From Hymenobacter rubidus (GTDB taxonomy: Bacteria > Bacteroidota > Bacteroidia > Cytophagales > Hymenobacteraceae), in the NCBI RefSeq assembly GCF_016734815.1, contig NZ_JAERQF010000022.1, positions 30,885 to 94,884 on the forward strand: a stretch of 64,000 nucleotides of DNA, read 5' to 3'. The notes under the pieces are model-generated. The model was not told where the DNA came from. It saw only the letters and a list, made by a program, of their open reading frames with translations, and did no database searches. This document shows, piece by piece, positions 7,521 through 16,623 of the stretch (positions within the stretch are counted from its first letter, which is position 1; every line of letters starts with the position of its first letter). The position numbers and the translations under genes are program-made.

Positions 7521-8978
7521 TTAAGACCGTGCATCGCGCACCGAGTAGAAGCAGACCGTGGCGAAGCCCACCGTAAGCAGGGAGTGAAAAGGGAGCAGGC
7601 CCCAGTCGTCGAAGTACATGCCGGCGGCCAGGCCGAACGCAAAATACAGCGCCAGCAAGCCCTCCAGCCACACCAGCGGCCCCACGCCACCTGTGCGGTA
7701 GCGGCGGCGCGTTCGGCCTGCGCTCCCCACCTTGGGCGTGCGTACGAAGGGCGTGCGCTGGCCCAGCCACCCCAATGTGACGGCGCGGGCATTATGAAGC
7801 GCCAGGCCCATGGAAACGGCCAGAAACAACAGGAAAAACCCAGGGTAAAACCGCGCTTTGCCCGTTGGCCGGGCCAGCCGCCAGGCCGTGTAGTAGTAGT
7901 AAATGAGCGGCGTAAACCCCACCAGAAACACCGAAGCCAATTGGAAAACCAGCTTGTATTCGCGGTACTGTTCGCGCACAAACACCAGTGGCACGCTCAG
8001 CACGGCCATGAGCATGATGATGATGTAGACGCTGCTATTGAGCAAATGGAACGTGGCCTGTAGCTTCACGGGCAGCGGCTGGGCCGAGCGCCACATGGTG
8101 CCCAGGTGCTTGCGGGCGGTTTCGGCGGCGCCCTTGGTCCAGCGGAACTGCTGCGACTTGAGCGCGTCCATCACGGCGGGCAGCTCGGCGGGGGCCACTA
8201 TCTCGGGGCGGTACACGAAGCGCCAACCGCGCAGCTGGGCGCGGTAGCTCAGGTCGAGGTCCTCGGTGAGGGTGTCGACGTGCCAGCCGCCGGCATCGTC
8301 GATGCAAGCCCGGCGCCACACGCCGCCGGTACCGTTGAAATTGATGAAAAAGCCGGCAAACGTGCGGCCCACCTGCTCAATGAGAAAATGCGCGTTCAGC
8401 CCAAACGCCTGCAAGCGCGTCAGCAGCGACTCCTGCTCGTTGAGGTGGCCCCAGCGGGTTTGCACCACGCCCACCCGCGCATCCTGCAAAAAGTAGGGAA
8501 TGGTGCGGCGCAAAAAATCAGGCGCCGGCACAAAGTCGGCATCAAAAATGGCAATGAACTCGCCATCGGTTTCGGTCAGGCCGTGGCGGAGGGCGCCGGC
8601 TTTGTAGCCCTCGCGGCCTGCGCGCCGCACGTAGCTCATGCGCAGGCCCCGGCCCGCGTGGTGGGCCACGCGGGCGGTGGCCAGGCCCACGGTGGCATCG
8701 GTGGAGTCATCGAGGACCTGAATGTGCAGCAGTTCCGCCGGGTAGTCGAGGTCCGCAATGGCGTCAATCACGCGCTCCACCACGTTTTGCTCGTTGTAGA
8801 GCGGGAGCTGTACCGTTACGCGGGGCCAGGAAGCGGGGGCCGGCGGCAGGGGCGGCGGGGGAGCGGCGTAGGCACGCAACGCCAGCCGGGTAAGCTGCCA
8901 TTGCCCGGCGCTGAAAAACAAAATAAACAGCAGGCAAAGGCCGTAGACCACTACCAGAAAAATGGGTAGCAGTGGCAT
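7521..8978 (-). CDS. GT2 family glycosyltransferase, cellulose-synthase-like
   Basis: 485 residues. An N-terminal membrane helix (MPLLPIFLVVVYGLCLLF) is followed by a GT-A domain with the conserved DDSTD, the DADF metal/nucleotide motif, TEDLDLSYR and QFRWTKG (the Q-x-x-RW motif), then several C-terminal membrane helices. This is the architecture of processive or glucosylceramide-synthase-like GT2 enzymes. I chose ATG at 8978: longer in-frame starts would overlap the neighbouring glycosyltransferase gene. It lies 79 bases downstream of the DPM-like gene on the same strand. The polymer or lipid acceptor cannot be inferred. Confidence 0.88.
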   Translation of the reverse strand: MPLLPIFLVVVYGLCLLFILFFSAGQWQLTRLALRAYAAPPPPLPPAPASWPRVTVQLPLYNEQNVVERVIDAIADLDYPAELLHIQVLDDSTDATVGLATARVAHHAGRGLRMSYVRRAGREGYKAGALRHGLTETDGEFIAIFDADFVPAPDFLRRTIPYFLQDARVGVVQTRWGHLNEQESLLTRLQAFGLNAHFLIEQVGRTFAGFFINFNGTGGVWRRACIDDAGGWHVDTLTEDLDLSYRAQLRGWRFVYRPEIVAPAELPAVMDALKSQQFRWTKGAAETARKHLGTMWRSAQPLPVKLQATFHLLNSSVYIIIMLMAVLSVPLVFVREQYREYKLVFQLASVFLVGFTPLIYYYYTAWRLARPTGKARFYPGFFLLFLAVSMGLALHNARAVTLGWLGQRTPFVRTPKVGSAGRTRRRYRTGGVGPLVWLEGLLALYFAFGLAAGMYFDDWGLLPFHSLLTVGFATVCFYSVRDARS

Positions 8979-9057
8979 CAAAGCGAAGGAAAAGTAGCTT
9001 TCAACAAAGCGGAATTTGACCCGGTACGGCCAGCCCGGCAAGCCAGACCAACCATCC

Positions 9058-9756
9058 TTACCAATACTTAAAAATGGTCCACAAAATCTTATAACCCGCC
9101 CCGAGGGTACCGCGCACCGTGCCCGATACCTTGCTGGTGCCAATGCGCTTGCGGTAGCGCACGGGCACTTCCACGGTGCGCAGGCCCAGGCGGGCGGCTT
9201 TCACCTGCATCTCGCAGGTCCAGCCGTAGGTCTGGTCCTCCATGTTGAGGCGCCGCAGGGCCGGGGCGAGAATGGCCCGGAAGGGGCCCAGGTCGGTGGT
9301 GGTGGTGCCGTAGCGCAGGCGAAGCAAGCGTGCCGCCAGCCAGTTGCCAAACCGTTGCTGAGGCAGCAGCGAGCCCTTTTCGCGCACACCAAGGGCCCGG
9401 GAGCCAATCACCATATCGGCTTCGCCGCGCAGGAGGGGAGCCAGCAAGTCGGGCATTTGTTCGGGGAAGTCGGAATGGTCACCGTCGAGAAATACGACGA
9501 TGTCGGGCCACTCGGATTGCGGCTTGCCGAAAGCATAAGCCATGCCTGCCAGGCAGGCGTAGCCGTAGCCGGGGCGGAGCTCGTGCAGCACCGTAGCGCC
9601 GCCCGCGCGGGCCGCCGCGCTGGTATCATCGGTCGAGTTGTTGTCGACCACAATGACCTCCCGCACCAGGCCAGCCGGTATTTCGGCCAGCACCAAGCCA
9701 ATGGCCTTGGCTTCGTTGTGAGCCGGAATGATGACGTTGATGCGAAGGGCAGCCAT
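9058..9756 (-). CDS. GT2 family polyprenyl-phosphate (dolichyl-phosphate-mannose-type) glycosyltransferase
   Basis: 232 residues with no clear membrane helix. DPM1-like motifs run in order: INVIIPAHNEAKAIG, VVDNNSTDDT, FLDGDHSDFPEQ (DxD-like), TDLGPFRA, and RYRKRIGTSKVSGT at the C-terminal end. Such enzymes charge polyprenyl phosphate with a hexose. It is the first gene of the minus-strand glycosyltransferase trio and could make the lipid-linked donor for the membrane enzyme at 5837-7192 (inference). Confidence 0.88.
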   Translation of the reverse strand: MAALRINVIIPAHNEAKAIGLVLAEIPAGLVREVIVVDNNSTDDTSAAARAGGATVLHELRPGYGYACLAGMAYAFGKPQSEWPDIVVFLDGDHSDFPEQMPDLLAPLLRGEADMVIGSRALGVREKGSLLPQQRFGNWLAARLLRLRYGTTTTDLGPFRAILAPALRRLNMEDQTYGWTCEMQVKAARLGLRTVEVPVRYRKRIGTSKVSGTVRGTLGAGYKILWTIFKYW

Positions 9757-9889
9757 GAAAGAGCAGCAAGGCGCGGGGCCACGCCAAACCGGAAAACCGG
9801 AGGCGATGCGCCGACGGGGCTACAAAGATGTCGCCGCCAGCGCTAAAGCCGCACGATATGGTTGTTTTACCGCTCGTATTTAGGCGCGT

Positions 9890-10025
9890 TAGCGCGGTGT
9901 CGGGGTTGGTGTAGAGTAGCGCGAACGTTGTCGTTCGCGTCCCCGCGCCGCTAGCTCGTTCTGGCACGCAAACGACAAAATTCGCGCTACTGACCGCACG
10001 TACACTGACTTCAAAACTGCTGTAG
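9890..10025. repeat. 135-bp dispersed intergenic repeat, copy 2
   Basis: Same orientation as 7322-7457. The first hairpin (CGCGAACG/CGTTCGCG) is intact. The second is degenerate. The gap 9757-10080 (324 bases) holds this copy and a PAL-1 half element, and no gene. Confidence 0.85.
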
Positions 10026-10064
10026 TATTGAGGTAGAGATGCTTCGACTGCGCTCAGCAGGACC
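10023..10064. repeat. PAL-1 palindrome, half copy
   Basis: Spacer end TAGTATTGAGGTAG plus right arm GAGATGCTTCGACTGCGCTC directly abuts the 135-bp repeat, close to the stop of the Zn-dehydrogenase gene. The spacer matches that of the copy at 54486-54578. Confidence 0.65.
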
Positions 10065-10080
10065 GTGTTAAATGGCTCCC

Positions 10081-11103
10081 TTATTCCCCATCCAGCTCCA
10101 CCATGGCTTTGATGACGCCATTGGCCGGGTCCAGCCACTGCTCAAAGTTGGCCTTCACTTCGTCGAAACGCACCCGGTGCGTGATGTAAGTGGTCGGTTT
10201 TACCAGGCCCTGCTTCATGGAGGTAATGACGTGCTCGAAGTCGGCGCGGGTGGCGTTGCGGCTGCTCATCAGCGTGGCCTCGCGCTTGTGAAACTCGGGG
10301 TGCGAAAAGCTGAGGTCGCCCTTTTGCAGGCCCACCAGCACAAACCGCCCGCCGTGCGCCAGGTACTGAAATGCGCCCAGAATGGCCTTCTGGCTGCCGG
10401 TGGCATCGATGACCACCGTGGGCATGTCGCCGTTGGTGATGGTGCGTAGCTGCTCCAGCACGTCCGGCGCCAGGGCGTTGATGGTGTGAGCCACGCCCAG
10501 CTTGTCCTGGCAAAAAGCCAGGCGCTGCTCGTTGATATCCAGCGCAATGACCTGGCCGCCCGCAATGCGGGCAAACTCCATCACGCCCAGGCCAATAGGG
10601 CCGGCGCCGACCACTAGCACAAATTCACCCGGCTCGACGCCGGCGCGGCGCACGCCGTGGGCGCCAATGGCCAGCGGCTCTACCAGGGCCAGCTCGTCGA
10701 AGCTCAGGCCTTCGCCGTGCAGCAGCTTGTCGGCGGGCACGGCCAGCAATTCGGCCATGCCGCCATCTACGTGCACGCCGCACACTTGCATCTGCACGCA
10801 GCAGTTGGGCAGGCCGCGCCGGCAGGCGATGCAGTGGCCGCAGTTGAAATAGGGAATAAACGACACGGCCTCGCCCACGGTAAAACCAGCCGCGCCGCCG
10901 GTGTCCACCAGCTCAGCTGCCAGCTCATGCCCCAGCACCCGCGGGTAGTTGAAAAACGGCTGGGTGCCCTGGTAGGCGTGCAAATCGGTGCCGCAGATGC
11001 CGATGCGCCGGATGCGCAGCAGCGCCTGGCCGGGAGCGGGCGTAGGTTCCGGTCTGTTTTCGTAGGCAAAATAACCAGGTTCGGAGCAGACTAAGGTTTT
11101 CAA
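10081..11103 (-). CDS. Zinc-binding medium-chain alcohol dehydrogenase (sugar/sugar-acid dehydrogenase)
   Basis: 340 residues, typical of the Zn-MDR family. Catalytic zinc ligands are visible at C37 (GICGTD) and H59-E60 (GHE). The structural zinc cluster lies at C88, C91, C94 and C101/C102. The Rossmann glycine motif GAGPIGLG begins at residue 166. It oxidises a sugar or polyol with NAD(P)+. It is the most distal gene of the set 10081-14639, which resembles non-phosphorylative L-fucose oxidation. The exact substrate (fucose, galactose, a deoxy-sugar acid or lactaldehyde-like product) cannot be fixed from sequence. Confidence 0.87.
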   Translation of the reverse strand: MKTLVCSEPGYFAYENRPEPTPAPGQALLRIRRIGICGTDLHAYQGTQPFFNYPRVLGHELAAELVDTGGAAGFTVGEAVSFIPYFNCGHCIACRRGLPNCCVQMQVCGVHVDGGMAELLAVPADKLLHGEGLSFDELALVEPLAIGAHGVRRAGVEPGEFVLVVGAGPIGLGVMEFARIAGGQVIALDINEQRLAFCQDKLGVAHTINALAPDVLEQLRTITNGDMPTVVIDATGSQKAILGAFQYLAHGGRFVLVGLQKGDLSFSHPEFHKREATLMSSRNATRADFEHVITSMKQGLVKPTTYITHRVRFDEVKANFEQWLDPANGVIKAMVELDGE

Positions 11104-11131
11104 TGGGTGATGGGTGAAATGGTGAAAATGC

Positions 11132-11233
11132 TGTCATCCTGAGTGCAGCGAAGGACCTTATCACCGAAGAACAGTTTGCAGTAAATCAATCTGTGCAGAG
11201 ATGCTAAGGTCCTTCGCTGCACTCAGGATGACA
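11132..11233. repeat. Palindrome with 29-bp perfect arms (PAL-1-like, divergent arm sequence)
   Basis: The left arm 11132-11160 (starts TGTCATCCTGAGTGCAGCG) and right arm 11205-11233 are exact reverse complements around a 44-base spacer. It fills the gap between the SDR and Zn-dehydrogenase genes. It shares the TCAT-C-TGAGTGCAGCGAAG layout of PAL-1 but not its exact sequence. Confidence 0.9.
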
Positions 11234-11239
11234 AGCGAC

Positions 11240-12028
<789 letters not shown>

Positions 12029-12040
12029 AAAAAAGGGGGG

Positions 12041-12871
12041 TTATAACTGGTAAAAGGAAACCGCGTTGCCGCCCCAAAACCGGGCTTGCTCGTCGGACGA
12101 AAAAGAAGATAAATAGTCGGTCAGCAAGCCCTGCGCTCGCTTGTAGCCGCCGGCCACGTTGCACACCGGCCAGTCGGAGCCGAACATCAGCCGGTGTGGC
12201 CCAAACGCCTCAAAAGCGGCATCGAGGTAGGGCCTGAAATCGGCCGACTGCCAGTGCTGCCAGTCGGCTTCTGTCACCAGTCCCGATACTTTGCAGAGCA
12301 CATTTTCGTGGGCGGCCAGGGCGCGCAGGTCGCGACGCCAGGGCTCGGATTCGCCCTTTTTGATGAAGGGTTTGGCCAGGTGGTCGAGCACAAACGGCTG
12401 GAGGGCAAACTGCTCAGCCAACTCCGCCGCCAAGCCCAGCTGGTCAGGCAAAATCAGCAGGTCGTACGTGAAGCCGTGCGCGTAAAGCGCCGCCAGGCCA
12501 CGCCGAAATTCGGGCCGGAGCATCAGGGCGCGGTCGGCTTCGCCCTGCAGCACGTGCCGGAAGCCTTTCAGCTTGCCGAACTGCGCGTAGTAGGCCAGCC
12601 GTTCCCCCACGTTCGCGGCCCGCAGGTCGACCCAGCCCACCACGCCTCTGATAAATTCGTGCGCATCGGCCAGTTCCAGCAGCCAATTGGTTTCGGCTTC
12701 GCTTTGGCTGGCCTGCACGGCCACGCAGCCGTCGAGGCCTTGCAGCTGAAGAATAGGTTGCAAATCAGCGGGCAGGAAGTCGCGCCGGATGGCCGCCATG
12801 TCGGGCGTTATCCAGGCATCGCGCACCGCATCGAACTGCCAGAAATGCTGGTGCGAATCAATTCTTAGCAT
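12041..12871 (-). CDS. Amidohydrolase-fold lactonase, L-fuconolactonase-like (COG3618)
   Basis: 276 residues. The N-terminal DSHQHFW metal motif (H7, H9) and C-terminal FGSDWPVCN place it in the COG3618 lactonase group, which includes L-fucono-1,5-lactonase, L-rhamnono-lactonase and 2-pyrone-4,6-dicarboxylate hydrolase. Hydrolysis of the lactone made by the adjacent fucose-dehydrogenase-like SDR is the likely job. Its start overlaps the end of the FAH-family gene by 14 bases, so the two are translationally coupled. Confidence 0.88.
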   Translation of the reverse strand: MLRIDSHQHFWQFDAVRDAWITPDMAAIRRDFLPADLQPILQLQGLDGCVAVQASQSEAETNWLLELADAHEFIRGVVGWVDLRAANVGERLAYYAQFGKLKGFRHVLQGEADRALMLRPEFRRGLAALYAHGFTYDLLILPDQLGLAAELAEQFALQPFVLDHLAKPFIKKGESEPWRRDLRALAAHENVLCKVSGLVTEADWQHWQSADFRPYLDAAFEAFGPHRLMFGSDWPVCNVAGGYKRAQGLLTDYLSSFSSDEQARFWGGNAVSFYQL

Positions 12872-13715
12872 ACGCTTTCACCGTCTGGCGCGAAGTGCCC
12901 AATCCGTCAATGCCCAGCTCCACCACGTCGCCGGGTTTCAGGTACACGGGCGGATTGAAACCCAGGCCCACGCCGGCGGGTGTGCCGGTCGAAATGATGT
13001 CGCCGGGCAGCAGCGTCATGAACTGGCTGAGGTAGGAAATCAGGAAGGGAATCTTGAAAATGAGGTTGGCCGTGGTGCCGTCCTGCATCATCTGGCCGTT
13101 CACCGACAGCCACAGGCGCAGGTTGTCCACGTCGCCGATTTCATCGGGCGTGGCCATGAACGGGCCCACCGGCGCGAAGGTGTCGCAGCCCTTGCCCTTG
13201 TCCCAGGTGCCGCTGCGCTCCAGCTGGAATTCGCGCTCCGACACGTCGTTGTGCAGGGCGTAGCCGGCAATGTATTCGTGCGCCTCCGCTTCCTCCACGT
13301 AGGAAGCCCGCTTGCCAATCACCACGGCTAACTCCACTTCCCAGTCGGTTTTCACCGAGTTTCGGGGGATGACGATGTCGTCGTTCGGCCCCACATAGGC
13401 CGTGGTCGATTTCATGAACAGCACCGGTTCCGGGGGCGGGGTGGCGCCGGTTTCGCGGGCGTGGTCGGCATAGTTCAGCCCAATGCACAGCAGCTTGGAC
13501 GGCCGCGCCACGGGCGGGCCCAAGCGTTCGGTGTCGGCGATAGGGGTGAGCTGACTTTGGTTGGCTTGCAGAAAACCGGCCAGCCGCTGGATGCCGTTCG
13601 TGGCAAAAAATGCTTCGGTGTAGTCCTCGCCAAAAGCCGAGACGTCGTATTGCTGGTCGTTGAGGATGACGCCGGGCTTTTCCTGGCCGGGCTGGCCGTA
13701 GCGGATGAGTTTCAT
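12858..13715 (-). CDS. Fumarylacetoacetate hydrolase family protein (2,4-diketo-3-deoxy-L-fuconate hydrolase-like)
   Basis: 285 residues. FAH-fold signatures are CIGLNYADHARETG, DWEVELAVVIGK (metal-binding Glu), GYALHNDVSERE, KGCDTFAPVGP and DIISTGTPAGVG. In the oxidative fucose/rhamnose pathways this family cleaves 2,4-diketo-3-deoxy acids to pyruvate and L-lactate. The neighbours (SDR upstream, lactonase overlapping downstream) support that assignment. FAH-family enzymes are broad, so other beta-diketo acids remain possible. Confidence 0.87.
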   Translation of the reverse strand: MKLIRYGQPGQEKPGVILNDQQYDVSAFGEDYTEAFFATNGIQRLAGFLQANQSQLTPIADTERLGPPVARPSKLLCIGLNYADHARETGATPPPEPVLFMKSTTAYVGPNDDIVIPRNSVKTDWEVELAVVIGKRASYVEEAEAHEYIAGYALHNDVSEREFQLERSGTWDKGKGCDTFAPVGPFMATPDEIGDVDNLRLWLSVNGQMMQDGTTANLIFKIPFLISYLSQFMTLLPGDIISTGTPAGVGLGFNPPVYLKPGDVVELGIDGLGTSRQTVKAYAKN

Positions 13716-13755
13716 AGGGGAGGTGAGTGGTTGGAAAGAACTAAGGTCTTAGCAG

Positions 13756-13847
13756 GTCATGCAGAGCGCAGCGAAGCATCTTTACCTCGATAGTAATTCA
13801 GTCGATTCAACGAAGCGGTAGAGATGCTTCGCTGCGCGCTGCATGAC
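13756..13847. repeat. PAL-1 palindrome
   Basis: Arms GTCATGCAGAGCGCAGCGAA... and ...TTCGCTGCGCGCTGCATGAC pair with two mismatches. The spacer carries TCGATTCAACGAAGCGG in the reverse orientation to the copy at 25775. It sits between two same-strand pathway genes. Confidence 0.85.
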
Positions 13848-13874
13848 GTTCCTGTGGCGTCCTGCTGTGTCGAT

Positions 13875-14639
13875 TTAGGTGTTGAGCTTGATAAAGCCGC
13901 CATCGAGCGGATAGTCGCAGCCGGTCACAAATCCGGCCTCGTCAGAGGCCAGGTAGAGGGCGAGGGCGGCTACTTCGTCGGGCTGGCCCATGCGGCCGAT
14001 GGGCTGGCTGCGCGAGAGCTTGCCGAAAATCTCGGCTTCCTGGCCGGCGTAGTTTTTGGCGATGAAGCCGTCGACAAACGGCGTGTGCACGCGCGCCGGC
14101 GAGATGCTGTTGCAGCGAATGTTGCTGGCCAGGTAGTCGCGCGCCACCGAGAGGGTCATAGCGAAAATAGCGCCCTTGCTCATGGAGTAGGCCAGCCGGT
14201 CCGTCAGGCCGACGTGGGCGGCAATGGAGGCCATGTTCACAATGGCACCGCCCCCTTGGGCTTTCATCAGCGGCACGGCGGCAAACAGGCAGTTGTAGGC
14301 GCCTTTCACGTTCACCTGGTACACGCGCTCAAAGTCGGCTTCCGAGGTGGTTTCCACGTTGCCGACGTGCGCGATGCCCGCGTTGTTGACCAATACATCA
14401 ACCCGGCCGATGGCCTGAAAAGCCGCCACCACGGCCGCCTGTTGGCTGACGTTGGCCGCGTGCGCGGTCGCCTGCCCGCCGGCCTGCTGAATCTCGGCCA
14501 CTACTTCCTGGCCGGCTTCGGCGTTGAGCTCGATGATGTGCACGGCCGCGCCCTGGCGGGCAAAGAGCAGCGCAATGGCCCGGCCAATGCCGCTGCCGCC
14601 GCCCGTAATTACAGCGGTTTTTCCGGTTAAACTAAACAT
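13875..14639 (-). CDS. SDR family oxidoreductase, probable 2-keto-3-deoxy-L-fuconate dehydrogenase
   Basis: 254 residues. A standard [11 protein letters not shown] at 12-19, NNAG at 85-88, catalytic Ser138, Tyr151 and Lys155 (YSMSK). It resembles 2-keto-3-deoxy-L-fuconate 4-dehydrogenases, which generate the diketo acid cleaved by the FAH-family protein encoded next. Unlike the other SDR in this cluster it retains the full catalytic set. The L-fuconate dehydratase needed between the lactonase and this enzyme is not in the window. It is 161 bases downstream of susD on the same strand. Confidence 0.85.
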   Translation of the reverse strand: MFSLTGKTAVITGGGSGIGRAIALLFARQGAAVHIIELNAEAGQEVVAEIQQAGGQATAHAANVSQQAAVVAAFQAIGRVDVLVNNAGIAHVGNVETTSEADFERVYQVNVKGAYNCLFAAVPLMKAQGGGAIVNMASIAAHVGLTDRLAYSMSKGAIFAMTLSVARDYLASNIRCNSISPARVHTPFVDGFIAKNYAGQEAEIFGKLSRSQPIGRMGQPDEVAALALYLASDEAGFVTGCDYPLDGGFIKLNT

Positions 14640-14800
14640 GTGGGAAGAGAGAGCGACAAGTATGAAGAGGGAATTGCAGAGATGTGGGCCGCGATAACCT
14701 TACCCAACCAAGGGCCCGTACATGGCAATGCGCCGCCATTCCGGAAGAATAGCGACGCATTGTTTGACAAGGGTTTGCTGCAAGCCTGCAAGCGGCTTGC

Positions 14801-16609
14801 TTATTGCAGCGGGTCGAACGAACCGCCGGACCAGGTGTTGTTCTGGAGGATAGAGGGGTTGTTGTCGATGGCCTGTTGCGGAATGGCAAAGAAGTCGTAT
14901 TCCGGCTTCCAGTTGAGGTCGTATTTGGTGTCTACGTTCTTCACGACAATGTTCGCTGGAAACGGGAAGTAGCTGGTGTACACGTTGTCGAGCACCAGAT
15001 TGTCGCGCGTAGTAGCGAAGTCGGCAGGGGCGGTTGTGCTTAGCGTGATGGTGAGGCCGTGGCGGCGCTTGGCAGTGAGTGCGTTAAACACCGTGCTCAG
15101 TTTCTTCCAGCGGCGCAGGTCCCAGAAGCGCTTGCCTTCGAACGCAAATTCAATCTGGCGCTCAAACAGGATGGCGTCGAACATCTGCGTGCGGCTCATG
15201 CCGGCTTGCAGGCCGTAGAGGTTGTCGGCGCCAGGCTCGAGGCCGGCCCGGCGCCGGATGGCCACCAGTTGGGCGTAAGCCGTGGGCAGGTCGTTGATGC
15301 CGCAGGCCGCTTCGGCCAGGTTCAGCAGCACTTCGGCGTAGCGAATCTCAATCCAGTCGGTGCCCAGATACTGCACATCGCTCACAGCGGCAGTGGGGCT
15401 GATGGCTTTGCGGCAATAGAAGCTGGTGGAGCTGGCTTTGGTTTCAACGGAGGTAGTGCCTTTGTAGTACGTCCACAGCTTGTAGGCCGTGTTGCCATTG
15501 AGGGGCCAGGTGCAGCCGTTGTAGGCAATGGTCTTGTCAAAGCGCGGGTCGCGATTTTTGTAGTACAGCTGGTCGGTGTAGGGGTACTTGGTAGAAGCGC
15601 CGCGCATCTTCCCATCGAGCATGGGGTAAGCCTGCACCATTTCCCAGGTGGGCTGGTTCGAGCCGCCGCCTGTGCCCGTGTACGAAGGCCGGGTAGCGTT
15701 GTCGTAGGAGTTGTTTTTCTTGGTCTGGTCGCCGGTCGAGTTGTTGTAGCCGGTTATCATCACCGCTTCGGGGTTGCTGGTTTCCTGGAACCACAGCTGG
15801 TCATAGGAAGCGTGCAGGCCGAAGCCGCTGGCCGTGAGGGCGTTTTTGGCCGCTAAGCTGGCGTCGTAGGCAGCCTGCCATTTGGCCGTGTTATCGGTGC
15901 TGAATTCCGGGCTGGCGGCGAAGAGCAGCGCCCGGCCTTTGAAAGCCAGCGCGGCACCTTTGGTGATGTGGCCCCAGTCGGCAGTGGCCGCCCATTTGCC
16001 GGGCAGCACCGCGGCGGCCGAGTCCAGGTCGGCGGCAATGGCCCGGAAGCATTCGGTGGTGGTGTTGCGGGGCAGGTAGGTGAGGTTGCGGGCTTCGGTG
16101 CCCACGCCGTTCAGCGGGCTCATCACCAGCGGCACCCCGCCGTAGATGCGCACGAGGTCGAAGTAGCGCCAGGCCCGGAAGAACTGCGCCTGGCCGATGA
16201 GGCGGTTTTTGGTGCCCGAAGGCAACGAACCGGCTCGCACGTCCCGAATGAACATGTTGATGGTTCGAATCTTGCCGTAGTTGTTGGTGGCGCTTAGCAC
16301 CGTGCCGAACTCCACTACGTCGGAGAGCTGCACGATGCCTTGCATGTAGGCATTGTCGGAAAACGACTCATCGGAGAGGCCGTTGGGGTTGAGGCTGGTC
16401 AGCGTCGACCCGCCCAAGTTGCCCTGCCCGGCCCAGCCCGGCAGGTTCTGGTCGTAGATGTAGTTGAGGTTGAGGTTGGCCAGCGTGGAGTCTTTGAAAA
16501 TCAGCGTTCCTTCGGTGGCGCTCAAATTCATTTTATCAAGCGCTTTTTCGCAGCTGCTGAGCGCAAGGGCCGAGACAAGGGCGGCGCCAAAAAGATATAG
16601 GGATTTCAT
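14801..16609 (-). CDS. SusD/RagB family outer-membrane nutrient-binding lipoprotein
   Basis: 602 residues. A lipoprotein signal ends at LALSSC (Cys20). The body has the SusD TPR-like layout, with FFRAWRYFDLVRIYGGVPLV early, GRALLFAASPEF in the middle and WIEIRYAEVLLNLAEAAC and FEGKRFWDLRRWK late, all family hallmarks. It caps the SusC transporter and binds incoming oligosaccharide at the cell surface. It is 14 bases downstream of susC. The gene context (fucose oxidation and pectin enzymes) suggests a pectic oligosaccharide ligand. Confidence 0.96.
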   Translation of the reverse strand: MKSLYLFGAALVSALALSSCEKALDKMNLSATEGTLIFKDSTLANLNLNYIYDQNLPGWAGQGNLGGSTLTSLNPNGLSDESFSDNAYMQGIVQLSDVVEFGTVLSATNNYGKIRTINMFIRDVRAGSLPSGTKNRLIGQAQFFRAWRYFDLVRIYGGVPLVMSPLNGVGTEARNLTYLPRNTTTECFRAIAADLDSAAAVLPGKWAATADWGHITKGAALAFKGRALLFAASPEFSTDNTAKWQAAYDASLAAKNALTASGFGLHASYDQLWFQETSNPEAVMITGYNNSTGDQTKKNNSYDNATRPSYTGTGGGSNQPTWEMVQAYPMLDGKMRGASTKYPYTDQLYYKNRDPRFDKTIAYNGCTWPLNGNTAYKLWTYYKGTTSVETKASSTSFYCRKAISPTAAVSDVQYLGTDWIEIRYAEVLLNLAEAACGINDLPTAYAQLVAIRRRAGLEPGADNLYGLQAGMSRTQMFDAILFERQIEFAFEGKRFWDLRRWKKLSTVFNALTAKRRHGLTITLSTTAPADFATTRDNLVLDNVYTSYFPFPANIVVKNVDTKYDLNWKPEYDFFAIPQQAIDNNPSILQNNTWSGGSFDPLQ

Positions 16610-16623
16610 ATTGCGAAGAGGAA

